Source of the DNA: JBBRMQ01 sp038230775
GTDB lineage: Bacteria > Acidobacteriota > Thermoanaerobaculia > Gp7-AA8
Direction of reading: 5' to 3'
Assembly: GCA_038230775.1 (NCBI GenBank)
Contig: JBBRMQ010000006.1
Location: forward strand, 1-42,168
Length of the DNA: 42,168 nt
In this document: piece after piece, positions 1 through 9,274 of the stretch
Position numbering within the stretch: the first letter of the stretch is position 1
Layout of the letters: every line of letters begins with the position of its first letter
Notes under the pieces: generated by a model
What the model was told of the DNA's origin: nothing
Databases searched by the model: none
The model's input: only the letters and a program-made list of their open reading frames with translations
Translations under genes and position numbers: made by a program

Positions 1-108
1 ACTGAGGACTGGGGACTGAGGACTGAGGACTGAGGACTGAGGACTGAGGACTGAGGACTGAGGACTGAGGACTGAGGGAGGGTGGCTCAGTCCTCAGTCC
101 TCAGTCCT
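1..108. repeat. Heptad hairpin A: inverted GAGGACT tandem array
   Basis: About ten tandem copies of the 7-bp unit GAGGACT run from the window edge to position 76. They are followed by three reverse-complement copies at 86-108. Positions 54-76 and 86-108 are perfect 23-bp complements separated by a 9-nt loop (77-85). The right arm overlaps the TAG stop of the minus-strand gene ending at 107 by two bases, so the hairpin would form at the very 3' end of that mRNA. The array continues beyond the window, so its full length is unknown. It could act as a terminator or mRNA-end stabiliser, although no T-run follows it on either strand. Confidence 0.9.
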
Positions 109-598
109 ACATCTTGTACTTGCCCAGATCCTCGGAATCGAGCTGCTCGAAGAGCTTCTTGACCTTGTCGTCGCCGTCTTCTTCGACGTCGGGCGAGATG
201 GTCTGGGCCTGATCGAGCACCGTCTGCGCGACGAAGATCGGTGCCTCGGTTCGCAGCGCCAGAGCGATCGCATCGCTGGGACGCGCGTCGAGCTCGAGGG
301 TCCGCGTGCCGGCGGTGACGCGGATCTGAGCGAAGAAGGTCGAGTCGCGAAGATCGTTGATCACGACGCGTGTGACGCGACCGTCGAGCTCCGAGATCAT
401 GTTGCGCAGGAGGTCGTGGGTCATCGGACGCGGCGTGGTGACGTTCTCCAGTTGCAGCGCGATGGCGTTCGCTTCGAAGATACCGACCCAGATCGGGAGG
501 AAGAACTTCTCCGCGTCGTCTTTGAGCACGACGATCGGCGAGTTCGACACAGGGTCGAGCATCAGGCCTTTGATCGTCATGGCTACGAGCTCCGTCAT
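107..598 (-). CDS. Bifunctional nuclease family (BFN, DUF151) protein
   Basis: This 163-residue protein has the BFN/DUF151 fold. The conserved core motifs LPIWVGIFEANAI (residues 34-46) and DARPSDAIALALR (104-116) are intact. Family members have been linked to DNase/RNase activity in plants and otherwise remain poorly defined in bacteria, so the catalytic role here is inferred. The acidic C-terminal tail after residue 135 (VEEDGDD...) is less conserved. The ATG overlaps the miaB stop as ATGA, so it is probably translated by coupling as the last gene of the operon. The stop codon lies inside the heptad hairpin at the window's left edge. Family assignment is firm; function is not. Confidence 0.9.
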   Translation of the reverse strand: MTELVAMTIKGLMLDPVSNSPIVVLKDDAEKFFLPIWVGIFEANAIALQLENVTTPRPMTHDLLRNMISELDGRVTRVVINDLRDSTFFAQIRVTAGTRTLELDARPSDAIALALRTEAPIFVAQTVLDQAQTISPDVEEDGDDKVKKLFEQLDSEDLGKYKM

Positions 599-1893
599 GC
601 AACCGCCTCCCCGCGGAGGGTGTGATGTTGCGCTTGATCGATCCGCACCCCCAGCATACTCCCGAGGGGCGTTGCAGGATCGGCGACAAAGTTGACGACC
701 CAGTTGTCGTCGGTGCGGCCCGAGAGCATGGCCGGATCGTGTTTGCTCGGTCCCTCGACCAGGACGGGAAGAATGCGGCCGCGGTAGGAGTCGAGACGCT
801 CGCGCTTCATCCGTTCGTGCAAGTCGAAGAGCCTCGTGAGCCGGTCCGTCGCGACGTCATCATCGACGGGCGGACCGATGCGTGGAGCTGGCGTGCCGGG
901 CCGCGGCGAGTACTTGAAGGCGAACATCGAGCCGTATCGCACGGTCTCCATGAGCGACATCGTGTCCTCGAAATCCTCTTCGGTCTCGCCGGGAAAGCCG
1001 ACGATGAAGTCGGTGGAGAAATGCATCTCCGGAATCGCCGCGCGGAGGCGGCCGATGATCTCGAGATATTGCTCGCGCGTGTAGAGCCGCTTCATGCGGC
1101 GAAGGACGCGAGAGGACCCGGACTGCACCGGCAGGTGAAGATAGCGCGAGATGTTCGGGTGATCGCGCATCGCCTCGATCATGCTGTCGTTCACTTCGGC
1201 CGGATGCGAGGTCACGAAGCGCAGCCGCTTCACATCCGGGACTTCGGCGACGGCGGAGAGCAGCGCGCCAAAGTTCCGGCCGGTCGCCGGACAGCGGTAC
1301 GCGTTGACGGTCTGGCCTAACAGCTCGATCTCCACCCGTCCGCTCTGCACGGCGGCCGTGATTTCGCGCAGTACATCGTCGAACGGCCGCGAGACCTCTC
1401 GTCCGCGTGTGGTGGGCACGATGCAGAAGGTGCAGTTCTTGTTGCAGCCTTCGATGATCGTGACCTGCGCCTTGGTGGCCGATGGGCGATCCATGCTGAT
1501 GAAGTCGTACCGGCGATCCTCGGGAAAATCGATTGCCACTGGCTTCGAGCCGGCGAGGATCTCGTCCAGGTAGCCGACATTGCCGGGACCCATGACGAAG
1601 TCGACCCACGGCGCGCGCCGGCGGATCGCCTCTCCTTCCTGCTGCGCCACGCAGCCGCAGACGCCGATCTGCACTCCGTTGGCCTGCTTCAACTCCTTGA
1701 AGCGGCCCAGGCGCGAGTAGACCTTGTGCTCGGACTTGTCGCGGATCGAGCAGGTGTTCAGCAGAATCAGGTCGGCCTGCGCTTCATCGTCAACGCGACG
1801 GTATCCGCGCAGCTTGAGGCTGCCGGAGAGCCGCTGCGTGTCGAGGTCGTTCATCTGACAACCCCATGTCTCGATGAAGAAGGTCTTGCTCAT
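595..1893 (-). CDS. miaB: tRNA-2-methylthio-N6-dimethylallyladenosine synthase MiaB
   Basis: A radical-SAM methylthiotransferase that adds a methylthio group to i6A37 of tRNAs. At 432 residues it is normal for the family. The N-terminal UPF0004 domain carries the auxiliary [4Fe-4S] cysteines C12, C48 and C81. The radical-SAM motif CNKNCTFC is at residues 150-157 and is followed by IVPTTRGREVSR, which favours MiaB over RimO or MtaB. The C-terminal part (residues about 370-430) is TRAM-like. ATGA overlaps at both ends couple it to the upstream coiled-coil gene and the downstream BFN gene. Its partner MiaA is not in the window. Confidence 0.96.
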   Translation of the reverse strand: MSKTFFIETWGCQMNDLDTQRLSGSLKLRGYRRVDDEAQADLILLNTCSIRDKSEHKVYSRLGRFKELKQANGVQIGVCGCVAQQEGEAIRRRAPWVDFVMGPGNVGYLDEILAGSKPVAIDFPEDRRYDFISMDRPSATKAQVTIIEGCNKNCTFCIVPTTRGREVSRPFDDVLREITAAVQSGRVEIELLGQTVNAYRCPATGRNFGALLSAVAEVPDVKRLRFVTSHPAEVNDSMIEAMRDHPNISRYLHLPVQSGSSRVLRRMKRLYTREQYLEIIGRLRAAIPEMHFSTDFIVGFPGETEEDFEDTMSLMETVRYGSMFAFKYSPRPGTPAPRIGPPVDDDVATDRLTRLFDLHERMKRERLDSYRGRILPVLVEGPSKHDPAMLSGRTDDNWVVNFVADPATPLGSMLGVRIDQAQHHTLRGEAVA

Positions 1894-2381
1894 GATTTGG
1901 GTGCGACTTTCTTTAGCGCGTCACGCGCGTCCGCAAGCTCCTTGCGCGCGTCGTCGAGCTGCTGTTTCGTCTGGTCGAAGCGCGGCTTGATGGTGTTGTC
2001 TCGGTAATTAGGATCCATCGCTTCGTAATACATCTGCTCGACGCGGGCAAGCTCGCCTTCCAGGTCCTTCACCTTCGTCTCGGCAGCCGCGAGCCGCTTG
2101 GACGCCGCCGCGGTCGCGCGACGATCTTCATCCTGCTTGGTGAGGGAGCTCTTCGGCGGTTCGTTGGATGTGGCCGCTGGCGTCGCTTTGCCGCTGCCCG
2201 GCGGCAGTTGGGTCAACTTCCCACCGGACTTTTTCACGTCCGCGTTCGTGATCGCTTTCTTCGTGGTCTTCTTTTTTGCCCCGCCGCTGGCTTTCGACGC
2301 CTTCACCAACGCGGAATCTTCGGCGGCCTGAGAGGCCGCCGCCCCAGTGAGGAAAAGCAGAATGCAGAGGGTTTTCTTCAT
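1890..2381 (-). CDS. Secreted Lys/Ala-rich coiled-coil protein, unknown function
   Basis: A 163-residue protein. A clear signal peptide (MKKTLCILLFLTGAAASQAA) is followed by a low-complexity basic stretch rich in K, S, G and T. Residues about 90-155 form a predicted coiled coil (KRLAAAETKVKDLEGELARVEQ...). The ATG at 2381 was chosen because it starts the signal peptide and overlaps the upstream cupin stop as ATGA. A longer reading frame exists but would run through that gene. I do not recognise a named family. Export to the periplasm is inferred from the signal peptide. It sits between the cupin and miaB with overlaps on both sides, so it is clearly part of the operon. Confidence 0.82.
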   Translation of the reverse strand: MKKTLCILLFLTGAAASQAAEDSALVKASKASGGAKKKTTKKAITNADVKKSGGKLTQLPPGSGKATPAATSNEPPKSSLTKQDEDRRATAAASKRLAAAETKVKDLEGELARVEQMYYEAMDPNYRDNTIKPRFDQTKQQLDDARKELADARDALKKVAPKS

Positions 2382-2761
2382 GGTGCGGATGTTCCCGCGC
2401 GTCCGTAGCGGTCTTCGAGTCTCACGACGTCGTCGAGCTCCGGCGTCGATACTTCCGCGACGTCGGTGTCCTCGATGGCTTCCATTCGGTGAATCATGCG
2501 CGGCGGAATGTGAAACGCCTGGCCGGTCCGCAGCGACAACTCGCGCCGGTCGCCATCGACCTCGATGGTCAGCTTGAGCTCCCCCGTGACAACAAACAGC
2601 GTCTCTTCTTTCATTTCGTGATACTGGAGGCTCAACGATTCGCCGCGGTTGATGTGCAGGATCTTGCCGCAATACCGGCCGGTCTTCGCGAAGATCAACT
2701 CGTAGCCCCACGGCTTCGGGACGCGCTTCGGATCGCGCTGCTGGAAGGGATCTTCGCTCAT
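2378..2761 (-). CDS. Cupin-domain protein, mannose-6-phosphate isomerase type II-like
   Basis: A single-domain cupin of 127 residues. It opens with PKPWGYELIF, the signature of the C-terminal cupin of type II phosphomannose isomerase / GDP-mannose pyrophosphorylase. Cupin motif 1 is around SLQYHEMKEETLFVVTGE and motif 2 around HIPPRMIHRME, giving His and Glu metal ligands. Stand-alone cupins like this may be isomerases or sugar-phosphate binding proteins, and the substrate cannot be told from sequence. The ATG at 2761 overlaps the ptsI stop (ATGA), supporting this start over longer in-frame upstream starts. Its position right after enzyme I suggests a sugar-phosphate connection. Confidence 0.85.
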   Translation of the reverse strand: MSEDPFQQRDPKRVPKPWGYELIFAKTGRYCGKILHINRGESLSLQYHEMKEETLFVVTGELKLTIEVDGDRRELSLRTGQAFHIPPRMIHRMEAIEDTDVAEVSTPELDDVVRLEDRYGRAGTSAP

Positions 2762-4533
2762 GCCGACTTGCTGAGCAGCCCTTCCGGGAATCGCGTGGCG
2801 ACGCTCTCGATCACGAACTCCTCGATCTCCTGCGCGGTCTTCTTCTGCAGCGCCAGCTCCGCGATGCGGCGGCAGTCGCGGTATCGCACCGCGCGCACGA
2901 TGTTCTTGATCATCGGAATCGACGACGGGTTCATCGAGAAGATCTCCAGACCGAGGCCGAGAAGGACGATGGCGTAGATGGGATCGGAGGCCATCTCGCC
3001 GCACAACGAAACTGGGATCCCGGCCTGCTTGCCGGCGTCGATGACGCCCTTGATCAGTCGCAGCAGTGCCGGATGGAGCGGCTCGTACAGGTAGCTGACG
3101 TTCTCGTTCGAGCGGTCGATGGCCAGTGAATACTGAATCAGATCGTTGGTTCCGATGGCGAAGAAGTCGGACTCCGTCGCCAGCAGGTCCGCGATCATCG
3201 CCGCCGACGGGACCTCGATCATGATGCCGATCTTCAGGTCCTTGTTGTACGCGATGCCTTCCTCGTCCAGCTCCGTTCGCATCTGGCGCAGGAGCGTCTT
3301 CACCTGCCGCAGCTCCTGAACGCCGGACACCAGCGGAAACATGATGCGGATGTCGCCGAACGCCGACGCCCGCAGAATGGCGCGCAGTTGGGTGCGGAAC
3401 ATGTCGCGGTGCTTCATGCAGAGCCGGAGCCCGCGCAAACCGAGGACCGGATTGTCTTCCTTGCTGCCCATCACTTCTCGCGCCAGCTTCTTGCCGCCGA
3501 GGTCGAAGGTGCGGATGACGCAGGGTTGGGGCGCGAGAGATTCCGTCAGACTCTTGTAAAGCAGGAAGTGCTCTTCTTCGCTCGGCAGCGCCGGACTCTT
3601 CGAGATGTACAGGAACTCCGACCGATACAAGCCGATCCCCTCGGCGCCGTACTTGATCGCGTCTTTTACTTCTTCGACCAGCTCGATGTTCGCCTGCAAA
3701 GCGACTCGCCGGCTGTCCTTCGTGATCGCCGGCTGCAGGCGGTTCTCGAGGAGCCGCCGGTCCGCTTCCTCGTGACGCAGAACGCGGCTCTGGTACTCGG
3801 CGATCATCGCCTGCGTCGGGTTGACGACCAGCGTTCCCTCGTATCCGTCGACGATGATCAGCTCGTCGTCGCCGATGATCTTCGTCAGCCGCGGAACTCC
3901 GATCACCGAAGGCATGAACAAAGACTTCGCGATGATCGAGGTGTGCGACGTCCGCCCGCCCGCCTCGGTCGCGAACCCGATGACGGGCTTGCGGTTGAAG
4001 TGGATCGTGTCTGACGGTGTCAGATCGTCCGCGATGATGATGACGTCGTGTGTGATCTCCGACAGATCGTGATGCGCGATGCCCTGCAGATTCGTCTGCA
4101 CCCGATCGGCGACGTCTTTCACGTCAGCGACGCGCTCGCGCAGGTACTCGTCATCGAAACTCTGGAACCGCGCCTCCAGCTCTTCCTGCACTTCGGCCAG
4201 CGCCCACTCCGCGTTCACCTGTTCCGACTCGATCTTCTGCACGACCTTGTCCGCGAAGGAGGGATCGCGAACGATCATCGCGTGCGCCTCGAAGATGGAG
4301 GCGTATTCGTCGCCCATCGAGCGGCTGACCTTCTGCTTGAGCTCGAGGAGCTCGTCGCGCGTCTTTTCCAGCGCCTCGGTGAAGCGCTTGACCTCAGAAC
4401 CGATCTCTTCCTCGCGGATGGGAACGCGGAAGACGGACGCCTCGCGCCTCTCGATGATCACCGCGCGACCGATCGCGATCCCGGGCGAGACTCCGATCCC
4501 TTTGTAGGTTCTGACGTCGTTGCGTTGGGGCAT
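2758..4533 (-). CDS. ptsI: PTS enzyme I (phosphoenolpyruvate-protein phosphotransferase)
   Basis: Cytoplasmic enzyme that autophosphorylates from PEP and passes phosphate to HPr. It has 591 residues against 575 in E. coli. The swivelling-domain active-site motif GGRTSHTSII places the phospho-histidine at H197. The PEP-binding TIM-barrel domain carries GLYRSEFLY, RTFDLGGKK, IGIMIEVPSAA, FFAIGTNDLIQY and the catalytic-Cys motif LCGEMASDP. It is neither GAF-fused (so not PtsP) nor fused to HPr. The gene follows HPr with a 37-bp gap and overlaps the cupin by ATGA. No sugar permease is present nearby, so the phosphate flow probably serves regulation. Confidence 0.96.
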   Translation of the reverse strand: MPQRNDVRTYKGIGVSPGIAIGRAVIIERREASVFRVPIREEEIGSEVKRFTEALEKTRDELLELKQKVSRSMGDEYASIFEAHAMIVRDPSFADKVVQKIESEQVNAEWALAEVQEELEARFQSFDDEYLRERVADVKDVADRVQTNLQGIAHHDLSEITHDVIIIADDLTPSDTIHFNRKPVIGFATEAGGRTSHTSIIAKSLFMPSVIGVPRLTKIIGDDELIIVDGYEGTLVVNPTQAMIAEYQSRVLRHEEADRRLLENRLQPAITKDSRRVALQANIELVEEVKDAIKYGAEGIGLYRSEFLYISKSPALPSEEEHFLLYKSLTESLAPQPCVIRTFDLGGKKLAREVMGSKEDNPVLGLRGLRLCMKHRDMFRTQLRAILRASAFGDIRIMFPLVSGVQELRQVKTLLRQMRTELDEEGIAYNKDLKIGIMIEVPSAAMIADLLATESDFFAIGTNDLIQYSLAIDRSNENVSYLYEPLHPALLRLIKGVIDAGKQAGIPVSLCGEMASDPIYAIVLLGLGLEIFSMNPSSIPMIKNIVRAVRYRDCRRIAELALQKKTAQEIEEFVIESVATRFPEGLLSKSA

Positions 4534-4570
4534 TTTCTCGCCGATTTTCGCGACTCGAATGACAGCTAAG

Positions 4571-4840
4571 TCATTCTACTTCATCGAATTTGGCGTCGAT
4601 GAGCTTCTCGATCGCGTTGACGGCTTCCTTTTCGTCGGTGCCGTCGGCCTTCACGGTGATGACGGCGCCGCGGCCGGCGGCCAGCAGGAGGATGCCGAGG
4701 ATGCTCTTGGCGTCGACTTCCTCGTCGCCTTTTCGGATCTTGATGTCGCTCTGGAACTTCGCCGCGCAGTGCACGAGCTTCGCGGCGGCGCGCGCGTGCA
4801 GACCAAGCTTGTTCTTGATCTCGATGTCGCGGGTGATCAA
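4571..4840 (-). CDS. ptsH: Phosphocarrier protein HPr
   Basis: An 89-residue HPr. His15 lies in KLGLHARAAAKLV and is the site phosphorylated by enzyme I. Ser46 lies in VDAKSILGILLLA and is the site phosphorylated by HprK, which is also encoded in this window. I place the start at the TTG at 4840. It gives the canonical His15/Ser46 numbering, overlaps the EIIA stop as TTGA, and follows a GAGAGGAAAG ribosome-binding site. No ATG is available in frame nearby. It can therefore take both PEP-dependent and ATP-dependent phosphorylation. Confidence 0.95.
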   Translation of the reverse strand: MITRDIEIKNKLGLHARAAAKLVHCAAKFQSDIKIRKGDEEVDAKSILGILLLAAGRGAVITVKADGTDEKEAVNAIEKLIDAKFDEVE

Positions 4841-5253
4841 CCCGCTTTCCTCTCGGCGGTGAGCAGGTCGGACGCGACGCGAATGGCCTTCGAGCCCTTC
4901 TCGCTGATCACGTGCGCGAGGGTCGAGACGTCGGTGGCTCCGCGCTGCATGGTCGCGAACTTCACGATCATCGGCAGGTTGACGCCGGTAACGATCTCGA
5001 CGTGATTCTTCTCCAGAAACGAGAGACTGATGTTGCTTGGCGTGCCGCCGAACATGTCGGTGAAGATGATCACCCCGCCTGCGGTGCCGATACGCTCCAG
5101 CGCCTGGCGGATCTTCTCGCGTGCTTCGTCGACCGTGTCCGTCCACTCCAGCGGGACGGCTTCAATGACACCTGTGTGAGCTTCGATTTTCTGCGCGGCG
5201 CTCAGCAGCTCATACGCGAGCTTGCCGTGCGTCACGATTAACGCACCGACCAA
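4837..5253 (-). CDS. PTS mannose-family EIIA component
   Basis: A 138-residue EIIA(Man)-type domain. The N-terminal strand MVGALIVTHG puts the phospho-accepting histidine at H9, and the core motif IIFTDMFGGTPSN is intact. It accepts phosphate from HPr-P. Normally it would pass it to EIIB, but no EIIB, EIIC or EIID is encoded here, so a regulatory role is likely (inference). The start is a TTG at 5253 preceded by a strong AAGGGGAGG ribosome-binding site within the 25-bp gap behind the M36 peptidase gene. It overlaps HPr by TTGA. Confidence 0.94.
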   Translation of the reverse strand: MVGALIVTHGKLAYELLSAAQKIEAHTGVIEAVPLEWTDTVDEAREKIRQALERIGTAGGVIIFTDMFGGTPSNISLSFLEKNHVEIVTGVNLPMIVKFATMQRGATDVSTLAHVISEKGSKAIRVASDLLTAERKAG

Positions 5254-5278
5254 TGAGTTTGCCTCCCCTTGTTGTTCA

Positions 5279-8200
5279 CTACTTGTGCACCGCCCGGTGG
5301 CGGCCAGCTCCGACTTGCAGGACGACTGCAGACGAAGACGAGGGCGTATCGTACTTGTCCCCGTTGAATGTTGCGGTGATTGAGTGCCCTCCCGAGGGCA
5401 GAATGGTCGTCAGCTCGGCCGTGCCGCCATTGGAGCGAACGGTGGCGAGGATTGCGCCGTTGTCGAAGAAGTCGACGGTGCCGCCTGTCGGAGGCGCGGC
5501 AGCAGCTCCGTTCCCGGTCACCGTCGCCCGCAACGTGACGCTCTGTCCGGACTGAAGTGTCGTCGCCGATGTGGCGAGGGAAATCGCCGTGACCATCGCG
5601 CTGCACAGACCGCGATCGGCGGTCACCGTGGAGAACGGCAGGTTCATGATGTTCGTGAAGGCGATGTCGTCCACGTCCCATCCCAGTCGCGGATTCGTCG
5701 TGTGGTCGCCGCCCGTCACGAAACGGAAGCGGACCTGCACCCGCCTTCCTGCGTACTCAGTTCCGAGATTCACCTTCGTCGTGCTGAAGAACGACGCCGA
5801 CGGTAACTCCGGATTGAATCCGAAGCTGGTGCCCGTGAAGGCGCGGCGTCGCTCGATCACCGAGCGGTTCCCGGCCAGGATCGCCGTGCCGGCGTAGGCG
5901 CTGGTCGCCGGATCGATCTTGTCGCCGATGTCGGTCCAGGTGCGTCCCTCATCGGTCGTGATCTCGATGACGCCTCCGTCGATCGGCGTGACGCTCGAGC
6001 CGCTGAGGACATCGAATGCGTAGCGATGGCGGAACGAGAAGCTGAAGTTGCCGGTCAGGGCCACCATCATCGGCGGCGAGGTCAAGGATTCGTCGGTCGC
6101 CTCCCACGGTTCGGGAGCGTGCCAGCGATGATCGCGCGGCGAGACCTCGATGCGCGTCCATTGCGCGGTTCCGGTGCCCGACACCGACTGCGTCCAGGCC
6201 GTGGTTGTCGATTCGACGTCGTCGACCGCGGAGTCCTTCGGTTCATCGAAAGCATTGAGGCGCGCCTGGTACAGCGTCTTCTGGCCCCCTGCCGTCGGAA
6301 TCTGCGGGTCATGGATGGCGATCGTGATGTCTGGCTTCATGACGTCGGTCGTGCTGCGTGCCAGCGATGCGTTCACAATCGCGATGACCGTTTCGCCTGG
6401 ATTCGACGGAGGCATGGTCGTCGTTCCGCCCGCCGCGAATGAAAGGGTGGAATCCGACGAGCTCACGGAGATCGTCGTCGCTTCCAGCCTCACGCCACCG
6501 ATGTTCTTGAGCGAAATCCGCATCGCTCCCGATTCGCCGCCGTCCAGAACGCCGTTCTGGAGGCAGGAGCTGCCCGTATCGTCGATGGCGATGCCGGTGA
6601 CCACCATCCCGCCGCTTCCGTTGAAGTCCTCGGCGGCGCCTGCGTTGATGCTCGAGTAGCGCTCCGGCGCGACGGCGCCAAGGCCGGCACCGCGCTTGGC
6701 GAAGGCCTGCCAGAACTCCTGATAGTCCGTTTTGTCGCGCGCGAACGCGGCTGCAAGGATGGCATCGCGGGCTTCGAGGATCGTCGGGGTCGCCGGCGTG
6801 ATCTTCAACGAAGCGACGAGGTATTCCTTCATGCGCTGCTGCGCCTGAGCGAACGTGAGACGGGGCGTGCTGCCGAGGGTGTCGCGTAGCAGGGCTGCGT
6901 ACGCTTCCCAGAGCATCGTGCACCACACCTCGCCCGTGTTGTGGACTTCGGAGTTGTTCGAACCGTCGGCACCCGCGCGAATGCTCGCGCCGGTGAGGCC
7001 GATGCCGTTCGTCACGTGCTTGAGTGTGAGCGGATCTTTCGTGAGATCGGTGGAGTACGGGACGCGGCGGATGCCGTAGTAGTCACCGGTGTTGACGAAG
7101 GGGCCGTTGCCGCCGCCGGTCATGACGTACACCGCGGTGGCGTACACGCCGCCGAACGTTGCGTTCGATGCGAAGCGGGTGTCATCAGGACGGACCGTGA
7201 GCAGGAGCGCGTTGAAGTCGCTCCATCCTTCGCCCATCCCGCGCGACTGAAGATTGAAGAGGCCGTTGCCGTTGCCGACGAGGCGGTTGCTCATGTAGTG
7301 CATCCACTCATGAGCGACGATCTGGTTGTCGATGGTTCCGTCGCGATCGATCGCGGAGCCGCGATGCATCGTGACGTGGATCCCGCTCGTAAGCACACCG
7401 CGGAAGGCATTCGCGTCGCTCAGGGTCACGAGGAGGGCCGGCGGGAGGGCGTTTTCCACAGCCGTACAGACCGGTGCCGCACAGGCCATGGTGACGATCG
7501 AGTCGGGAGCCGTCGATGTCGCAACGTTTCCAACGATCACGCCCACCGCACCGGCCGTCTTTGCATTCGTCATTTTCTGCACGAACGTGCAGTTCACCCC
7601 TCCGCGGTCGATGAATGCGATCTTGCCGGTGAGCTTCGTCGTGATGGCGGCGCAACCATCGGCCGGCGTCGTTCCTACGACATCTCCGGTGAGGTCGAAG
7701 CTCTGCGGCCCGAAGCTCCCGGGACCCGTCGCGTAGGACTTGGCGAGTGAGCCGGGTGCATCGACCTGGAGGTTGCGATTGGAATTTCCATCCCAGAGAT
7801 ACATCTGCATGCGCGGACGGCCACCGTCCGACGGCGTGGCCATGTTCGCGTTGTTGCGTCCGCCGAAATCCTGTGCCTCGGCTTTGATGCTGTCGTTGCC
7901 CACACCGCCGCGCCCGTAGTTGTTCGTCTGCGCGTTCGCGGCCGCTTCGTTGAAGCCCGCGTCGTAGTACCAGTCGTGCAGGAAGTTGAGGTCGTAGAAC
8001 AACTGGGTGACGGCGGCCATCCCCTGCTGCGTGGAGACCGCCGGGTCCTTCGTGACGTCGTACGTGCGATCGAAGATCCCCGGCGCGCTGACGCTGGCCC
8101 TAAAATCGGCGCCATTGAAACCGTCCGGCGCGGTGACATCGGCATACGCGTCGACGTTGTTCCCCACGGTCTCGCTCGCATCGTTTGCCAGCCACGGATC

Positions 8201-9214
8201 CTTCGTGCTGATCGGACCGTACGCGAGCGTGATGAGGTTTGGAAGGATGAACGTGGGCTGATACCCGTCCACCGTGCTGGTGGGGTTCGGCGTTCCGTCG
8301 TATCCCTGCGGGCCGGCCTGCGGAGGATGATCGCCGGTCGCGGCCGCCCAAACGCGATAGCTGAACGGCGCCGCATCATCGGCCGTCATGTTGTTGCGGA
8401 ACAGCAGCGTTCCATCGATCGCGGAGACGACACAACCATACAGCTCGCTCGATGTGTGATCGTCGCCGCCGAGATACGCCTCGACGTAGTACGCGGGCTC
8501 GTAGCGGTCCGGCAAGTGAAAGTAGACGCGCTTCACGCGAACGGGCTCGCTCGTGCCGGCGTCGTAGAGCTGGAATCCGCTGTCGGCGTTCTGAAGGAAG
8601 CGCAGGCCGTTGAGGTCGATCGATCCGCCGTCCGACAGGGTCGAGATCGCGGATGAGGCGGTGAGAAGGAACGCCGGAGCCTTCGTGCTCATCGCCGCGA
8701 TCCGGCTCGCGCGCGGAAGCGCCGAGATATGCCCGCTGAGCGCGACGAGCTCGTGATCGCGGTCCAGCACGACGTTCATCTCTTCGCGGAACACGTCGAT
8801 GTCGCCAATCTTCTGGCGCATCTTCACGATGATCGCGCCGCGTCCCGTGTCATGTACGTTCGCGACGTAAGCTTCGGCGATGTCGGTCTCAGTCAAACCG
8901 TAAAGTGGCGCGTAGTCGCTGAGAAAGGACCGCGCGGCGGCCTCGGCCGGCTGATTCAGTCGCGCTGCGGCGACTTTCGTCGAGGCCACAGCCTTCTTCG
9001 CCGATGGCCAGACGAACGTCGGCACACCGAAGCGATCGTCCCACTGCACCCGTGCCGGAGACGTCGTGGCGAGCGCCGTCGCCATGCGAAGCGACTCCGT
9101 GGGCTGAACGCGCGGAGCGTCAGCGACGACGTCCACATTCGCGAGGTTGGCAGCCGAGGCAGCTCCGGCGAGGAGGAAGGCCGCAAGGGCCGTGATTGTC
9201 GTGCGGCGCTTCAT
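5279..9214 (-). CDS. Secreted M36 (fungalysin-type) zinc metallopeptidase with PA and Ig-like domains
   Basis: A 1311-residue exported protease. The order is signal peptide (1 to about 21, ending ASAA), a fungalysin/thermolysin-type propeptide (about 60-200), the M36 catalytic region, and a C-terminal module set. HEWMH gives zinc ligands H635 and H639 with catalytic E636. GMGEGWSDF supplies the third ligand, E662. A PA-type insert (about 505-615, containing GKIAFIDRGGVNCTF) sits within the catalytic region. After about residue 870 come a CARDB-like beta region, a jelly-roll-like region (about 1010-1195) and a bacterial Ig-like domain (about 1205-1300). A good AGGAG site precedes the ATG. The gene is unexpectedly placed between rapZ and the PTS genes. 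Likely role: extracellular protein breakdown. Confidence 0.93.
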   Translation of the reverse strand: MKRRTTITALAAFLLAGAASAANLANVDVVADAPRVQPTESLRMATALATTSPARVQWDDRFGVPTFVWPSAKKAVASTKVAAARLNQPAEAAARSFLSDYAPLYGLTETDIAEAYVANVHDTGRGAIIVKMRQKIGDIDVFREEMNVVLDRDHELVALSGHISALPRASRIAAMSTKAPAFLLTASSAISTLSDGGSIDLNGLRFLQNADSGFQLYDAGTSEPVRVKRVYFHLPDRYEPAYYVEAYLGGDDHTSSELYGCVVSAIDGTLLFRNNMTADDAAPFSYRVWAAATGDHPPQAGPQGYDGTPNPTSTVDGYQPTFILPNLITLAYGPISTKDPWLANDASETVGNNVDAYADVTAPDGFNGADFRASVSAPGIFDRTYDVTKDPAVSTQQGMAAVTQLFYDLNFLHDWYYDAGFNEAAANAQTNNYGRGGVGNDSIKAEAQDFGGRNNANMATPSDGGRPRMQMYLWDGNSNRNLQVDAPGSLAKSYATGPGSFGPQSFDLTGDVVGTTPADGCAAITTKLTGKIAFIDRGGVNCTFVQKMTNAKTAGAVGVIVGNVATSTAPDSIVTMACAAPVCTAVENALPPALLVTLSDANAFRGVLTSGIHVTMHRGSAIDRDGTIDNQIVAHEWMHYMSNRLVGNGNGLFNLQSRGMGEGWSDFNALLLTVRPDDTRFASNATFGGVYATAVYVMTGGGNGPFVNTGDYYGIRRVPYSTDLTKDPLTLKHVTNGIGLTGASIRAGADGSNNSEVHNTGEVWCTMLWEAYAALLRDTLGSTPRLTFAQAQQRMKEYLVASLKITPATPTILEARDAILAAAFARDKTDYQEFWQAFAKRGAGLGAVAPERYSSINAGAAEDFNGSGGMVVTGIAIDDTGSSCLQNGVLDGGESGAMRISLKNIGGVRLEATTISVSSSDSTLSFAAGGTTTMPPSNPGETVIAIVNASLARSTTDVMKPDITIAIHDPQIPTAGGQKTLYQARLNAFDEPKDSAVDDVESTTTAWTQSVSGTGTAQWTRIEVSPRDHRWHAPEPWEATDESLTSPPMMVALTGNFSFSFRHRYAFDVLSGSSVTPIDGGVIEITTDEGRTWTDIGDKIDPATSAYAGTAILAGNRSVIERRRAFTGTSFGFNPELPSASFFSTTKVNLGTEYAGRRVQVRFRFVTGGDHTTNPRLGWDVDDIAFTNIMNLPFSTVTADRGLCSAMVTAISLATSATTLQSGQSVTLRATVTGNGAAAAPPTGGTVDFFDNGAILATVRSNGGTAELTTILPSGGHSITATFNGDKYDTPSSSSAVVLQVGAGRHRAVHK

Positions 9215-9274
9215 AAAAATGGCTCCTGATTGAGGGGAATCCGCAAATGATACACAGTTATTGCCAGTATTGCA

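Noticed and set aside
1..108. Possible CRISPR array
   Set aside because: The repeat unit is only 7 bp with no spacers, and the second half is the reverse complement of the first. This is a hairpin array, not CRISPR.
9215..9274. Sigma-54 (-24/-12) promoter before the M36 gene
   Set aside because: A TGG and a TTGC are present but spaced wrongly (about 19 instead of 10 bp between the GG and GC). Only a weak TATCAT-like -10 remains.
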